This document shows, piece by piece, positions 42,516 to 51,574 of a DNA stretch of 64,000 bases. This stretch comes from Chitinophaga sp. CF418 (lineage in GTDB: Bacteria; Bacteroidota; Bacteroidia; Chitinophagales; Chitinophagaceae). The DNA lies in the NCBI RefSeq assembly GCF_900142925.1, contig NZ_FRCN01000003.1:275300-339299 (forward strand). The letters run 5' to 3'. The translations under genes were made by a program, and so were the position numbers. Numbering within the stretch: position 1 is the first letter of the stretch; each line of letters begins with the position of its first letter. The notes under the pieces are model-generated. The model was not told where the DNA came from. It did not search any database and saw nothing but the letters and a program-made list of their open reading frames with translations.

Positions 42516-43643
42516 TTATTTTGACTTATACAATTCAATATACTTGTTCACCAGCCGGCTTCTGTCGAAGTCACGCTGCATCAGTGCCGGTGCAGCTGCT
42601 GACATGGCCGGCAACCTGTCCTTCTCTGCATATACCTGCTCCAGTATTTCCTTTATATTTTCAGGATCAATACCAGAGATCCAGCCCAGCTCATTATCAC
42701 TGATGTAAGTGCTTAATCCCACCATATTACTGATTAATACAGGCGTACCCATAGCAAGGGATTCTATAACAATGTTGGCGAAATTCTCATTGTAAGAGGT
42801 CAGCACCATCACATCATGGTCACGTAGCAATTTGAACTTGGCATCACCATATACCGGACCTACCCAGGTGATATGTTGCTCAATACCATATTCACGTGTC
42901 AGTGCTTTCAACTGCTCCAGGTAATCTTCTTTATAAGGACCGGCAATGGTCAGTTCATAAGGGAATGTTACCATGCTAAGTCCCTTGAACAACAACTCCA
43001 GCCCTTTCTTCGGATCTATCCTGCTCAGGAAAACAAACCTGATCTTCTGTTGAACAGTCTTAGGTGCTACCGGCCCTCCGGGCACAGTAACAAAGTTGAA
43101 GATCTCTGCTACCTGTGATGCAGGATACATTTTCTTTATCTCATGTACTTCTGCAAGGGATGTAGCGTGAAACTTCACTTTAGATAAAAGCGGATCACCG
43201 ACAACCTTCTGGATGATCTTCTTCTGGAAATTGTGATTTGTCTCCAGGATATAATCACTCAGCATGCCCCTGGGAGAAACTACGGGACGCACTCTTCTCA
43301 CATAACAAACCAGCAGCGTGAAGATGCTTACGAGATTCCACCAGGAATGGATATGTACGGCATCATACTTTCTTATATTCCTGTACAGATAACTGATAAG
43401 TCCTGGTGAGAAATGCGTATGATCTTTTGTTAAACGTTTAAAGTAGATTGTATCCACTCCATCCACTTGCTGTACTACGCCATCCTGTACATTCAGTTCC
43501 TCTTTTCCGTTGGCAGTTGTAGTTACTACAGTCACCTTATGTCCCTCTGCCACCAACTGTTCGCACAGCGCTGAACTCGAATAGATAGGGCCGCCGTATA
43601 CGTAAGCAGGTTTATAAGAAGGGATTACATGAAGGATGTTCAT
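42516..43643 (-). CDS. Glycosyltransferase family 4
   Basis: This 375-residue GT-B retaining glycosyltransferase begins with the acceptor half (MNILHVIPSYKPAYVYGGPIY). The donor half contains VFLSRIDPKKGLELL and the E-x7-E motif in NENFANIVIESLAMGTPV. Its start is at ATG 43643. It is one of the enzymes building the exopolysaccharide repeat unit; donor and acceptor cannot be read from the sequence. It is followed 6 bp later by the GT2 gene. Confidence 0.92.
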   Translation of the reverse strand: MNILHVIPSYKPAYVYGGPIYSSSALCEQLVAEGHKVTVVTTTANGKEELNVQDGVVQQVDGVDTIYFKRLTKDHTHFSPGLISYLYRNIRKYDAVHIHSWWNLVSIFTLLVCYVRRVRPVVSPRGMLSDYILETNHNFQKKIIQKVVGDPLLSKVKFHATSLAEVHEIKKMYPASQVAEIFNFVTVPGGPVAPKTVQQKIRFVFLSRIDPKKGLELLFKGLSMVTFPYELTIAGPYKEDYLEQLKALTREYGIEQHITWVGPVYGDAKFKLLRDHDVMVLTSYNENFANIVIESLAMGTPVLISNMVGLSTYISDNELGWISGIDPENIKEILEQVYAEKDRLPAMSAAAPALMQRDFDRSRLVNKYIELYKSK

Positions 43644-43690
43644 CTTTTACGCTCTTTTTAACAATTTGTCGGTTAATGTTACAGTACTTC

Positions 43691-44353
43691 TTAATAGACG
43701 AATCCATCTACTCTGTTAAAGTATTTCGCGTCTTTATCAATATCACTCACTGCTTTTGCAGGAACGCCGGCATATAGTTTCCATTCCTCATCGAATGGCT
43801 TATTCAGTAAAGACTTTGCACCCAGCACAGAATAACTGGGTAACACCGCCCCGCCAAGGATCGCTACGTTCGTACCTACAAAGGTGTATTCACCGATTAC
43901 TATAGGTGCGCTATCCTGACGGTTCTCATATACATTAATAGAGTGTGTAAGTAATTGTGACTGGTATCCGGCGATGGTGGTGAATTTTCCTATCGTAATA
44001 GAATTAGTGCAGTCTATATGATGATTTTTGGTGATAGCTGCCCACTCTCCCATGATCAGTTCCGCCCTGCGCTCCGGCTGGTGACGAAAATGTTTAGAGT
44101 TGGTATTGGTAGCAAATCCTGTCACCCAGTTCCCCCTGCCTATTTTAGCATGTTCGCTCATCTGCATCAGGTCGAGGTTCACAGCTACAGTAAGATGATC
44201 AATACGGCTGTTCTTTTCCATGATCAGCTTCCCGGGGAATACCCATGCCAGTCCTATGCGTGCAGTGGGATGAATTTTATATTTAAACCAGCTTTGTAAT
44301 GCCAGGCGTTTTAAGCGCCACGGTAAACACACTGTAATCAGTTTTAGGATCAT
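43691..44353 (-). CDS. Hexapeptide-repeat acyltransferase
   Basis: This 220-residue left-handed beta-helix acyltransferase carries repeats from about residue 45 (GKLIMEKNSRIDHLTVAV) through KIGRGNWVTGF and KFTTIAGYQSQLLTHS to YTFVGTNVAILGGAVLPSYSVLGAKS, with a C-terminal YAGVPAKAV cap. It differs from the WcaF-like protein, so a second O-acylation position is likely. It sits between two GT4 genes of the exopolysaccharide operon. Confidence 0.88.
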   Translation of the reverse strand: MILKLITVCLPWRLKRLALQSWFKYKIHPTARIGLAWVFPGKLIMEKNSRIDHLTVAVNLDLMQMSEHAKIGRGNWVTGFATNTNSKHFRHQPERRAELIMGEWAAITKNHHIDCTNSITIGKFTTIAGYQSQLLTHSINVYENRQDSAPIVIGEYTFVGTNVAILGGAVLPSYSVLGAKSLLNKPFDEEWKLYAGVPAKAVSDIDKDAKYFNRVDGFVY

Positions 44354-44364
44354 CTGCTGATATA

Positions 44365-45495
44365 TTAGTTCTTTGAATACATGGATAAATACGCCTTAAT
44401 CATGATATCAGGAGAGAAACGTTTTACATTACCAAAACCCTGGTTAATTATAGCGTCTTTGGTTGTTTTGTCAGATAATTTGAGGAACTCAGTAGCGAAT
44501 GCCTGTGGCTGATGAGGATCTGCATGCAGTGCCACTCCTCCGCTTACTTCAGGCATAGGTTCAATACTGCTGGCAACAACAGCCGCTCCACAAGCTTGTG
44601 CTTCTATCACCGGCCATCCGAAGCCCTCAGAAAAGGAAGGAAAAATAAACGCGTAACAGGAACTGTATAATGCCTTTAATATGGCATGCGGTGGCTTTTT
44701 CACTGATACCAGCCTGTCCTGCAATCCCAGTTTTACAGCATGTGCATATAATGATTCTTCTATTTCATTGCCGGCATAACAGATCTTTCCTTTGTATTTA
44801 TCGCCCAGTACATGCACCATATCCAGCAGCATCTTCCTGTTCTTGCGCTGCAGTTTGGAACCGATATGCAGAATATAAGGTTCATCTGCTGTCAGGCCCG
44901 TATCTTTTAGCAAGGCATCACTTTCTGCTTTGGCTACAGGGGAAAAGTCCCCATTGAAACCATTATGAATCACCTCCCAGCTGGATTCGTCCTTTCCCTT
45001 TCCTGCAGCCAGTTCTTTCAGCTGGTTCAGTGTGAGATGAGATACACAAGCGATCTTTTTTGCACTGATCAGGTTGGAGAGTATCCACTCCTGCATCACC
45101 TTACCAAAAGAAGATGCAGGACAATAAGCGTCTGCATGTCCTCTGGCGCCCCTGATGGCTAATACATCATGACAGGTAATGATGGTACGCTGCTTTGGCA
45201 GGTGTTTGAGATAAAAAGCATTGGAATGATCACAGATATGATACTGTGTATCCTTTGGTCTGAAAGCATTTTTAAGACGAAGTACTAAGGGAAATAATAT
45301 CCACTTGTCCACATATCCGAACCACTTACCGATCCCACCGGAAGTAGCTTTAAAAAAAGATCCGAAGCACACGGTTGGCCGCCAGATCTCAGTTGTATGT
45401 CCCGCGTTGTTTAAACCACTTTCCAGCATGCGGGAAAACCGTTCCATACTTTCCTGCCTGTCCTTCCGATAATTTCCTACTAAAACAATTCGCAT
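44365..45495 (-). CDS. Glycosyltransferase family 4
   Basis: This 376-residue GT-B glycosyltransferase resembles mannosyltransferase-type GT4 enzymes. MRIVLVGNYRKDRQESMERF starts the acceptor half, and HDVLAIRGARG and ACVSHLTLNQLKEL follow. The donor half has LHIGSKLQRKNRKMLL and the E-x7-E motif in SEGFGWPVIEAQACGAAVV. In the exopolysaccharide operon it most likely transfers a mannose- or fucose-type sugar (weak inference). Confidence 0.92.
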   Translation of the reverse strand: MRIVLVGNYRKDRQESMERFSRMLESGLNNAGHTTEIWRPTVCFGSFFKATSGGIGKWFGYVDKWILFPLVLRLKNAFRPKDTQYHICDHSNAFYLKHLPKQRTIITCHDVLAIRGARGHADAYCPASSFGKVMQEWILSNLISAKKIACVSHLTLNQLKELAAGKGKDESSWEVIHNGFNGDFSPVAKAESDALLKDTGLTADEPYILHIGSKLQRKNRKMLLDMVHVLGDKYKGKICYAGNEIEESLYAHAVKLGLQDRLVSVKKPPHAILKALYSSCYAFIFPSFSEGFGWPVIEAQACGAAVVASSIEPMPEVSGGVALHADPHQPQAFATEFLKLSDKTTKDAIINQGFGNVKRFSPDIMIKAYLSMYSKN

Positions 45496-45519
45496 ATATA
45501 TTGTCTGAATATTTATCTG

Positions 45520-46554
45520 CTATACCGTTGCTAATTTCTCCCGTCTGAAAACCTTTTTAAAGTCAGGCAGAGAGCCCATAAAAAGCGCACGTCCTATGGC
45601 AAAACTGTTCAGGAGATAGTATCCTCCCATTGATACGGCCAATGCTATAAAGAATCGTGCCAGAGGATTCAAAATGGAAAATTGTTCCAGCGCAATAAAC
45701 TGTACCGGCTGATGCAGGTACATAATCACCATTGACGCAGTTCCGAACTCATTGAATGGCTTGCTGGCAAAGGAACTCACCGCAATGATCTTTGCTATTT
45801 CTATCAGGCACACCACCACCACCAGGCTGGAGAACAATGTAACAAAAGGAATACCATAACTGCCTGTCTTCATGTCGTACGTATTGGCAGGATTATAATA
45901 AGTGAATACAATCACTGCTGCCAGCAGTACAAAAAACACCCATTTATATTTTCCCGGCTCGCCCTCCATACCTTTATACAGATAGCCCATGTAAAAGATG
46001 GGTAAGGCAGCGAATACAACGTCCGCATTCCATGGCAGTCCCGGAAAATGAGGCAAGAATTTATTGATAGCATAACTGATCACAAGGCTTGCGAACATCA
46101 GCAAACCAATGATCTTTTTACTCACTTTGTTTACCAGGAAATTCATCAACTGCTGCACCAGGAAGAAGCAGGTCACATACCAGAACACAGCTGTCCATCC
46201 TATCAGGAAGCGGCCTCCCAGCAAAGGCCTTACAAGACCTTTGGCGATCGTTTCCCTGCCTGTCAGTATCTCCTTGATCTCATATGGCACGTAGATCAGG
46301 CAAAGGAATGCCACATAAGGCACCAGTAAATGAAATGATTTTTTGGTGAGATATTCTTTCCAGTCGGCAGAAGGTTTAAATAAAAAACCACCTATAAAAA
46401 AGAATAAGGGCATATGAAAAAGGAACAGGTATCTGGCGATGCTGTTAGGGAATATATGCCCCGCCACTACGGTTAAAATACCGATGCCTTTTAAGGTATC
46501 GACCCATCCTATTCTGGAGGTATTCATAGTATTACTCATGGTGTAAAGTAGCAT
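45520..46554 (-). CDS. Acyltransferase family 3 (fucose 4-O-acetylase-like)
   Basis: This integral-membrane acyltransferase has up to 344 residues and about ten spans. The family opening is RIGWVDTLKGIGILTVVAGHI, with the conserved histidine, followed by LFLFHMPLFFFIGGFLFKPS, typical of the WcaD/OafA-related fucose 4-O-acetylase group. ATG codons at 46554, 46539 and 46527 are all possible starts. It would transfer acetyl groups to sugars of the exopolysaccharide at the inner membrane. Confidence 0.9.
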   Translation of the reverse strand: MLLYTMSNTMNTSRIGWVDTLKGIGILTVVAGHIFPNSIARYLFLFHMPLFFFIGGFLFKPSADWKEYLTKKSFHLLVPYVAFLCLIYVPYEIKEILTGRETIAKGLVRPLLGGRFLIGWTAVFWYVTCFFLVQQLMNFLVNKVSKKIIGLLMFASLVISYAINKFLPHFPGLPWNADVVFAALPIFYMGYLYKGMEGEPGKYKWVFFVLLAAVIVFTYYNPANTYDMKTGSYGIPFVTLFSSLVVVVCLIEIAKIIAVSSFASKPFNEFGTASMVIMYLHQPVQFIALEQFSILNPLARFFIALAVSMGGYYLLNSFAIGRALFMGSLPDFKKVFRREKLATV

Positions 46555-46563
46555 AGCGGCCTC

Positions 46564-47697
46564 TTAGCTGGCCATATTAAACCTTCTGAAGAAAAATGAT
46601 GTATAATTCAACCGCAGCATATTGAGCTTCCATTTGATCGTCTTCTCTTCTATGGTAGTACACAGGATGATAAACAGCAGGATCACTGCTACCTGCGCGA
46701 TTATGTTTACATGAAAATACCGCAGCATCAGCATTAGTGGGTAGTGTAACGCATAGGTAGCATAACTGCCCTTGCCTACATAGTTGAATATTTTATTCAG
46801 CACCCATACAGGCCATTTAAAAATAGTCTGTGCTGTTTCAAATCTACTGAAGAAGGTGATCATGTAAAACACTGCGCCCATCAGCAGTCCCTTGCAAATG
46901 AAGGCCAGCGTATTGGATGAGAGAAAATGCCTGCCTGCTACGAGGTACAGTACGCCAAACACAAAGACGCCTGTAAACAATAAGTGATAAGTCTCTCCCT
47001 TCAGGTAAGTTCTGGATGCCAGGTAACCTGATAACCAGATAATGAATGAAGTGAAGAAAGCAAAATATGGTATAAAGAAGATTTTGTTAACAGCAAATGC
47101 GGCAATAGACAACACCAGCAGTACAGCATATTTCACCAGTATATTGATCCTGCTTAAATATTTCCTGTTGACGAGGTATACCAACGGGAAAAAGCAGTAA
47201 AAGAAAAACTCAAAAGATAATGACCACAGCGGTCCGTTAAATCCATAGGGGATGAACCAGGAACCTTCGATAATATCCGCCGTCTGCAGAAAAAGCACGT
47301 TCCCCAGCATATTCCAGGCACTGTAATTCGGCAGGTGTGCCTGATGCATTACCAAACCCGAGATCAGTGTGAAAAGCAGGGCTATGATATACACCGGTAA
47401 TATTCTTTTGAACCGGCGATAGATGTATTCATCGATCGTTTCAGGGCTGTCTGGTGCTTTATTTTTGAGACTTAATCCTATAGAGAAACCGGACAAAACA
47501 AAAAAGAACAGCACCGCTTCTTTGTTATACTCAGAGATCCAGAACAGAATATCATACCAGGATTGTCCCTTATAGACCTGGAAATAGTCCTTATTGATAA
47601 ACAAAAAATGATGCAGGCAAACGATTATGGCGGCAAGCCCTCTCAGGCTGTCCAGCACGACGATCCTGCTACTCCCGGGGTTGGCGTGGTGTTTCAT
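46564..47697 (-). CDS. Acyltransferase family 3
   Basis: This 377-residue multi-span acyltransferase of the OafA/NolL family begins with RIVVLDSLRGLAAIIVCLHHF (D-S-L-R-G and the catalytic-type histidine pair) and continues with FVLSGFSIGLSLKNKAP, YIYRRFKRILPVY and GPLWSLSFEFFFYCFFPL. It is one of three such membrane acyltransferases in the operon. The chemical group could be acetyl or another short acyl chain. It lies 48 bp after the putative polymerase. Confidence 0.92.
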   Translation of the reverse strand: MKHHANPGSSRIVVLDSLRGLAAIIVCLHHFLFINKDYFQVYKGQSWYDILFWISEYNKEAVLFFFVLSGFSIGLSLKNKAPDSPETIDEYIYRRFKRILPVYIIALLFTLISGLVMHQAHLPNYSAWNMLGNVLFLQTADIIEGSWFIPYGFNGPLWSLSFEFFFYCFFPLVYLVNRKYLSRINILVKYAVLLVLSIAAFAVNKIFFIPYFAFFTSFIIWLSGYLASRTYLKGETYHLLFTGVFVFGVLYLVAGRHFLSSNTLAFICKGLLMGAVFYMITFFSRFETAQTIFKWPVWVLNKIFNYVGKGSYATYALHYPLMLMLRYFHVNIIAQVAVILLFIILCTTIEEKTIKWKLNMLRLNYTSFFFRRFNMAS

Positions 47698-47745
47698 ATG
47701 GGAATCCGGTTTGGTTATGGTTGTAAATGTATTGTGTGGAATATG

Positions 47746-49155
47746 CTAAACTGCCATTTCCCCCACTTCTTCTTCTTCTGTTTCCGGTTTTTCTACTTCT
47801 TCATCATCACGCAATGATGCCATCAAAAGACCTCCCACCAGGGTTGCAAATCCCAGTGACGTAGGTTGTCCCCATCCGCCCTGTGCCACCAGCAGAAATC
47901 CGTTGCTCACTAACATCCACGGCAACAGGTCACCTGTGCGTAATTTTCTGAATGACTCAAAGCCCAGGCTGATAGCCAGCCCTACGCGTATGAATACCAG
48001 TCCTAATCCTAAAATAGGTCCCAGTTCACCTACCGCCCTTCCCCACTCGCCTTCCGCTATCAGGAAGGTAAATCCTCCTGTCAGCAACATGGCGCCTACG
48101 TTCGTTCCCATTCCAATACCATATCCCCACAGGGGCATGTCCGAGGTTGCAGAGAAGGCGCCCAGCATCCCTCCCAGGTAACGGTCAAGGAATACGCCTT
48201 CCATACCACCTTCACTTTCATTGGCGTTTTCGAAACGCGCCGTAAATGCTTCAATGGCTCCCCCCACAATGCTTGTCTGGCTAAGAACGGCTATTAACAC
48301 CAGCAGGCCGAACACTGCTCCAAACATTCTGCCGGCATATTTAGGATTGCTGGAGCCTGCATACAGGCAGAACATCAGCGTGATAATAATCTGGAAAAGC
48401 AATGCACGGCTGATAGATAGCGGTATCGACATCAGCACGGCGCCGGTGGCCCCAATCAGTATCCAGCGATTGACCTTTTCGTTACTCAGCCAGAAATAGA
48501 AGACAAAAGGCGCCACAAAACTGAAGAACAAGGTAGTTCCATTGGTAAATGAAAATGTTGCCGGCGGACGGAAAAACCCTAAGGCACCGCTAAACCCGGC
48601 GCCTGCTTCAGTATCACCCACACCTTTGTTCACCCAGGCCGTTTGAGGACTATAAAACTGTATTGCAATCAACGCCGCCATCGGTATGGCGATCATCAGG
48701 GTGATCTTTCCTAATTGTACAACATCCTTACGGGTAAAGATGCTCCTTATTACAAACATCATCGGGAAGTGTATCAGGAGGATGCGCGCTCCGTAGGCTG
48801 CCACGAAAGGATTCCCGTGCCCTACCGTGAGTGCGGCAATGAGCCCCAGTACTCCGATGATTGTCATGAGCGTAAGTGAATATGCAGGGAGGAGTATCTT
48901 CCGCTGTAAACAAACAATGATCAGCCACAAAGCCACAGGGTCGCGTACTACCAGCAAGGGCGTAGCCAGACCTGGCAATATCCAGCGGCGCAAAGCACCT
49001 TCGAACAGTAACAGTAAAAAGTATGCCCATACCCCTTGCTTCAGCCGCAGCATCAACTTCTGCGAGTTGAGTGCCGTGAGCTGCTGATAACGCAGGCTGG
49101 CTATTTCAGCTAAACGATCAGCTGCAAGCTGACTTTTATTGGGATACTGATTCAT
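47746..49155 (-). CDS. Putative exopolysaccharide polymerase (Wzy/O-antigen ligase-like)
   Basis: This integral-membrane protein of ~469 residues from ATG 49155 (49170 is also possible) has about ten to twelve spans, including ALRRWILPGLATPLLVVRDPV and IPLSISRALLFQIIITLMF. The large periplasmic loop after the SRA-type motif, around FENANESEGGMEGVFLDRYLGGM, matches the general layout of Wzy polymerases and O-antigen ligases. Sequence conservation in this family is low, so the call rests on topology and context: no other polymerase candidate is present beside Wzx, Wza and Wzc. The tail is very acidic (EEVEKPETEEEEVGEM). Confidence 0.65.
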   Translation of the reverse strand: MNQYPNKSQLAADRLAEIASLRYQQLTALNSQKLMLRLKQGVWAYFLLLLFEGALRRWILPGLATPLLVVRDPVALWLIIVCLQRKILLPAYSLTLMTIIGVLGLIAALTVGHGNPFVAAYGARILLIHFPMMFVIRSIFTRKDVVQLGKITLMIAIPMAALIAIQFYSPQTAWVNKGVGDTEAGAGFSGALGFFRPPATFSFTNGTTLFFSFVAPFVFYFWLSNEKVNRWILIGATGAVLMSIPLSISRALLFQIIITLMFCLYAGSSNPKYAGRMFGAVFGLLVLIAVLSQTSIVGGAIEAFTARFENANESEGGMEGVFLDRYLGGMLGAFSATSDMPLWGYGIGMGTNVGAMLLTGGFTFLIAEGEWGRAVGELGPILGLGLVFIRVGLAISLGFESFRKLRTGDLLPWMLVSNGFLLVAQGGWGQPTSLGFATLVGGLLMASLRDDEEVEKPETEEEEVGEMAV

Positions 49156-50329
49156 AATTTCCGGAAACATTTATAACAGGTGTTGCGGGCGTTGCTGCTG
49201 CCTTTGGCGGCATATTCAGGAAACGGCGTTCCACCAGTAAATAAAACACATATGCCAACAATACAGACACCGGTACGGCTACTAAAAGCATGAATAGTAA
49301 ACGTGTGTTATCTGTCATCTGAATATTCAATGTATACAGGTTGATCGCAGCCAGTATAGGGCTGTGGATCAGGTAAATACTATAGGAAAATGCGCCGAGC
49401 CCCACAGCCACCTTTCCATTCAGGAAACGTAACAATAAAGGACGGCCCTGCATAGCATGTTCCTTCAATGTATAATATGCTATCACGGCACTCACTGCCA
49501 GTCCTACCATCACTTCCGTGAAGGCAAGCGACAATTTCAATGGTTTGCTTACTGCCAGTGTAGCCACTACCAGCACTACGAGTCCGCTCACTATCCAGCC
49601 ATTGGCAACAAGGCGTTTCACCTTTTCTGTAGTACCCTTTGTATCAAAAGCAACAATAGCCGCCGCCATTCCTATACCAAACAGCCCCAGGTACCAGGGA
49701 TGTAACCACCAGAAGCTGACACGGTGAGGCAATACCAGTTCAGGTAAGACACCCACAATCACAGCTGCCGCAGTTGCTGCTCCCAGGCCATAACGGCGCC
49801 ATAACAGCAATAATATCGGGAAGGTGAAATAGATCTGCCATTCCGTAGCCACACTCCACAGCGGGCCATTTATTTTAAAGATCCAGTGCGTATGGATATT
49901 ATGCACCAGCAAAAGATGTGTTACGATACTTTCCAGGTTCACCGGTAGTTTGGAGTCCCAGGCAGTATCATGCGGGGTTTGCAGTAAGGGCAATGCCCAT
50001 ATCAGCAGTAATGAAAGCAATAACGCGAAATAGTAAGGCGGCAATATCCTGTGCGCGCGCCTTCTGATATAAGTTTTGAAGCCTCCGCGCAGGTCCCTGT
50101 TCTCTGATAATGCTACAGGAATAGTCAGGCAAAAACCTGATAACACGATGAACACAGCAACGGAATAATGACCGAATTCCAACAGACCGGTAAGCGGCTT
50201 AAGCGCACCGGTGAACTGTGTTTTCTCAATACCGTTTCCGGTAAAGAACACCGCGTGATAAAACGCCACGTAAAGAGCGCAGAGCCCTCTTATGCCATCG
50301 AGAAATTCAAGTCTTGGCCTTTTATTCAT
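49136..50329 (-). CDS. Acyltransferase family 3
   Basis: This ~397-residue multi-span OafA-type acyltransferase starts at ATG 50329 (MNKRPRLEFLDGIRGLCALY), just before the family signature; the open frame extends further upstream without support. FYHAVFF carries the conserved histidine; VLSGFCLTIPVAL, RRRAHRILPPYYFAL and GPLWSVATEWQIYFTFPILL follow the family pattern. Its 3' end overlaps the start of the putative polymerase gene by about 20 bp. It is the third membrane acyltransferase in the operon. Confidence 0.9.
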   Translation of the reverse strand: MNKRPRLEFLDGIRGLCALYVAFYHAVFFTGNGIEKTQFTGALKPLTGLLEFGHYSVAVFIVLSGFCLTIPVALSENRDLRGGFKTYIRRRAHRILPPYYFALLLSLLLIWALPLLQTPHDTAWDSKLPVNLESIVTHLLLVHNIHTHWIFKINGPLWSVATEWQIYFTFPILLLLWRRYGLGAATAAAVIVGVLPELVLPHRVSFWWLHPWYLGLFGIGMAAAIVAFDTKGTTEKVKRLVANGWIVSGLVVLVVATLAVSKPLKLSLAFTEVMVGLAVSAVIAYYTLKEHAMQGRPLLLRFLNGKVAVGLGAFSYSIYLIHSPILAAINLYTLNIQMTDNTRLLFMLLVAVPVSVLLAYVFYLLVERRFLNMPPKAAATPATPVINVSGNYESVSQ

Positions 50330-50343
50330 AGTTAGTGGGTCAT

Positions 50344-51573
50344 TTATGCATGTATGATTGCTGTCGCCAGTTCCTGTCCATAAACCTGCCATGGTCTGCT
50401 ACGGGCTTTCTCCATTGCGGCCAGCCCTGCTACCGGTATATTGTCCGGCTGGTCCAGCAGATCTGCTATGGCATTGTATAAAGCATCAGTAGATCCGGCT
50501 TCTGCCAGCCAACCGTTCTTTCCATGCGTGATCAGGTCCGGTCCCGCTGTACGGTCTGTCGTGATCACCGGTGTGCCCTGCGACATCGCTTCTGTGATCA
50601 CCAGTCCGAAACCTTCAAACAACGATGGGAACAACAGTACATCGTGTGCTCTCATTGTTTTGAGGATCTCCGCATGCGGCATACTGGGTATCCAGGTATG
50701 TTTAGCAAGGGCTGCATCCAGCGCCGGACAATCCTCTGTTACTTTCTTTCCGACAACTGTCAGCGTTACCGCATCTCCCAGCCGCTCTACTGCTGCAAAA
50801 AGATCTGCGATGCCTTTACGTTGCGACAGCCCTCCTACGAATAATAATTTCAACGGACGTCCTGCTATCTTTTCATAGTTCCTGCTGCTGGTCACAGCGG
50901 GGAAACCATAAGGTATTACATCTACCGGCGCAAGCTTGCCAGGATAATCATTCAATGTCTTTGCAGTAAAACTGCTGGCTACAAAGATCCTGTTAGCCAG
51001 TTTCAGCTCTTCATCCTTCCTGTCCAGCTTTGCCTGTGAAGCGCTAAAGCCTATCAGCGTATTCTTCCATTCCGGCCAGCGTTCCCTTTCAATGCCCAGC
51101 AGATGCCTGGAAGTACGCCAGTAGCCAATAGGCAGGTCGTACAGGCATTTCAGCCCCAGTCGGGTTGCTTCGCGGAAAGTGAACATTGCGCCATCTTCAT
51201 AGGCGTATACGGCATTCACCTTACGGGCCACTTTATTCAGATGGTTCGTAAGCCTTCTGTCCATGTTATGATACACCGCATCTACCGAGAACATGCCTTT
51301 CTCATGCCTCACCAGGCTTTTCAGCCCTGCCTTTGCCGCTACCAGGCGGCCCAGTTCAAACCAGGGCCAGGTTTTGGTAAAAGGCTGCAGGCGTGCTTCA
51401 AAACCACGACGCCTGATCTCCGATAACGGTCCTATTCCGCCAAGGCGGTCCAGGGTACTCCCGGGAAACGAAGCAATCGCTGTATGAAACTCAGACAGGA
51501 TATCTGCATCTGCCAGCCCCGCCACCGCAGCTCTGACATTCGCATTGCCTGTAGGATGAGATATGATGACCAT
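50344..51573 (-). CDS. Glycosyltransferase family 4
   Basis: This ~409-residue GT-B glycosyltransferase starts at ATG 51573 (MVIISHPTGNANVRAAVAGL), 1 bp after the upstream GT stop; the longer frame runs back into that gene. KLLFVGGLSQRKGIADLF opens the donor half and EGFGLVITEAMSQGTPVITTDR holds the E-x7-E motif. It has no WcaI-type features. Its sugar specificity is not readable. Confidence 0.92.
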   Translation of the reverse strand: MVIISHPTGNANVRAAVAGLADADILSEFHTAIASFPGSTLDRLGGIGPLSEIRRRGFEARLQPFTKTWPWFELGRLVAAKAGLKSLVRHEKGMFSVDAVYHNMDRRLTNHLNKVARKVNAVYAYEDGAMFTFREATRLGLKCLYDLPIGYWRTSRHLLGIERERWPEWKNTLIGFSASQAKLDRKDEELKLANRIFVASSFTAKTLNDYPGKLAPVDVIPYGFPAVTSSRNYEKIAGRPLKLLFVGGLSQRKGIADLFAAVERLGDAVTLTVVGKKVTEDCPALDAALAKHTWIPSMPHAEILKTMRAHDVLLFPSLFEGFGLVITEAMSQGTPVITTDRTAGPDLITHGKNGWLAEAGSTDALYNAIADLLDQPDNIPVAGLAAMEKARSRPWQVYGQELATAIIHA

Positions 51574-51574
51574 C

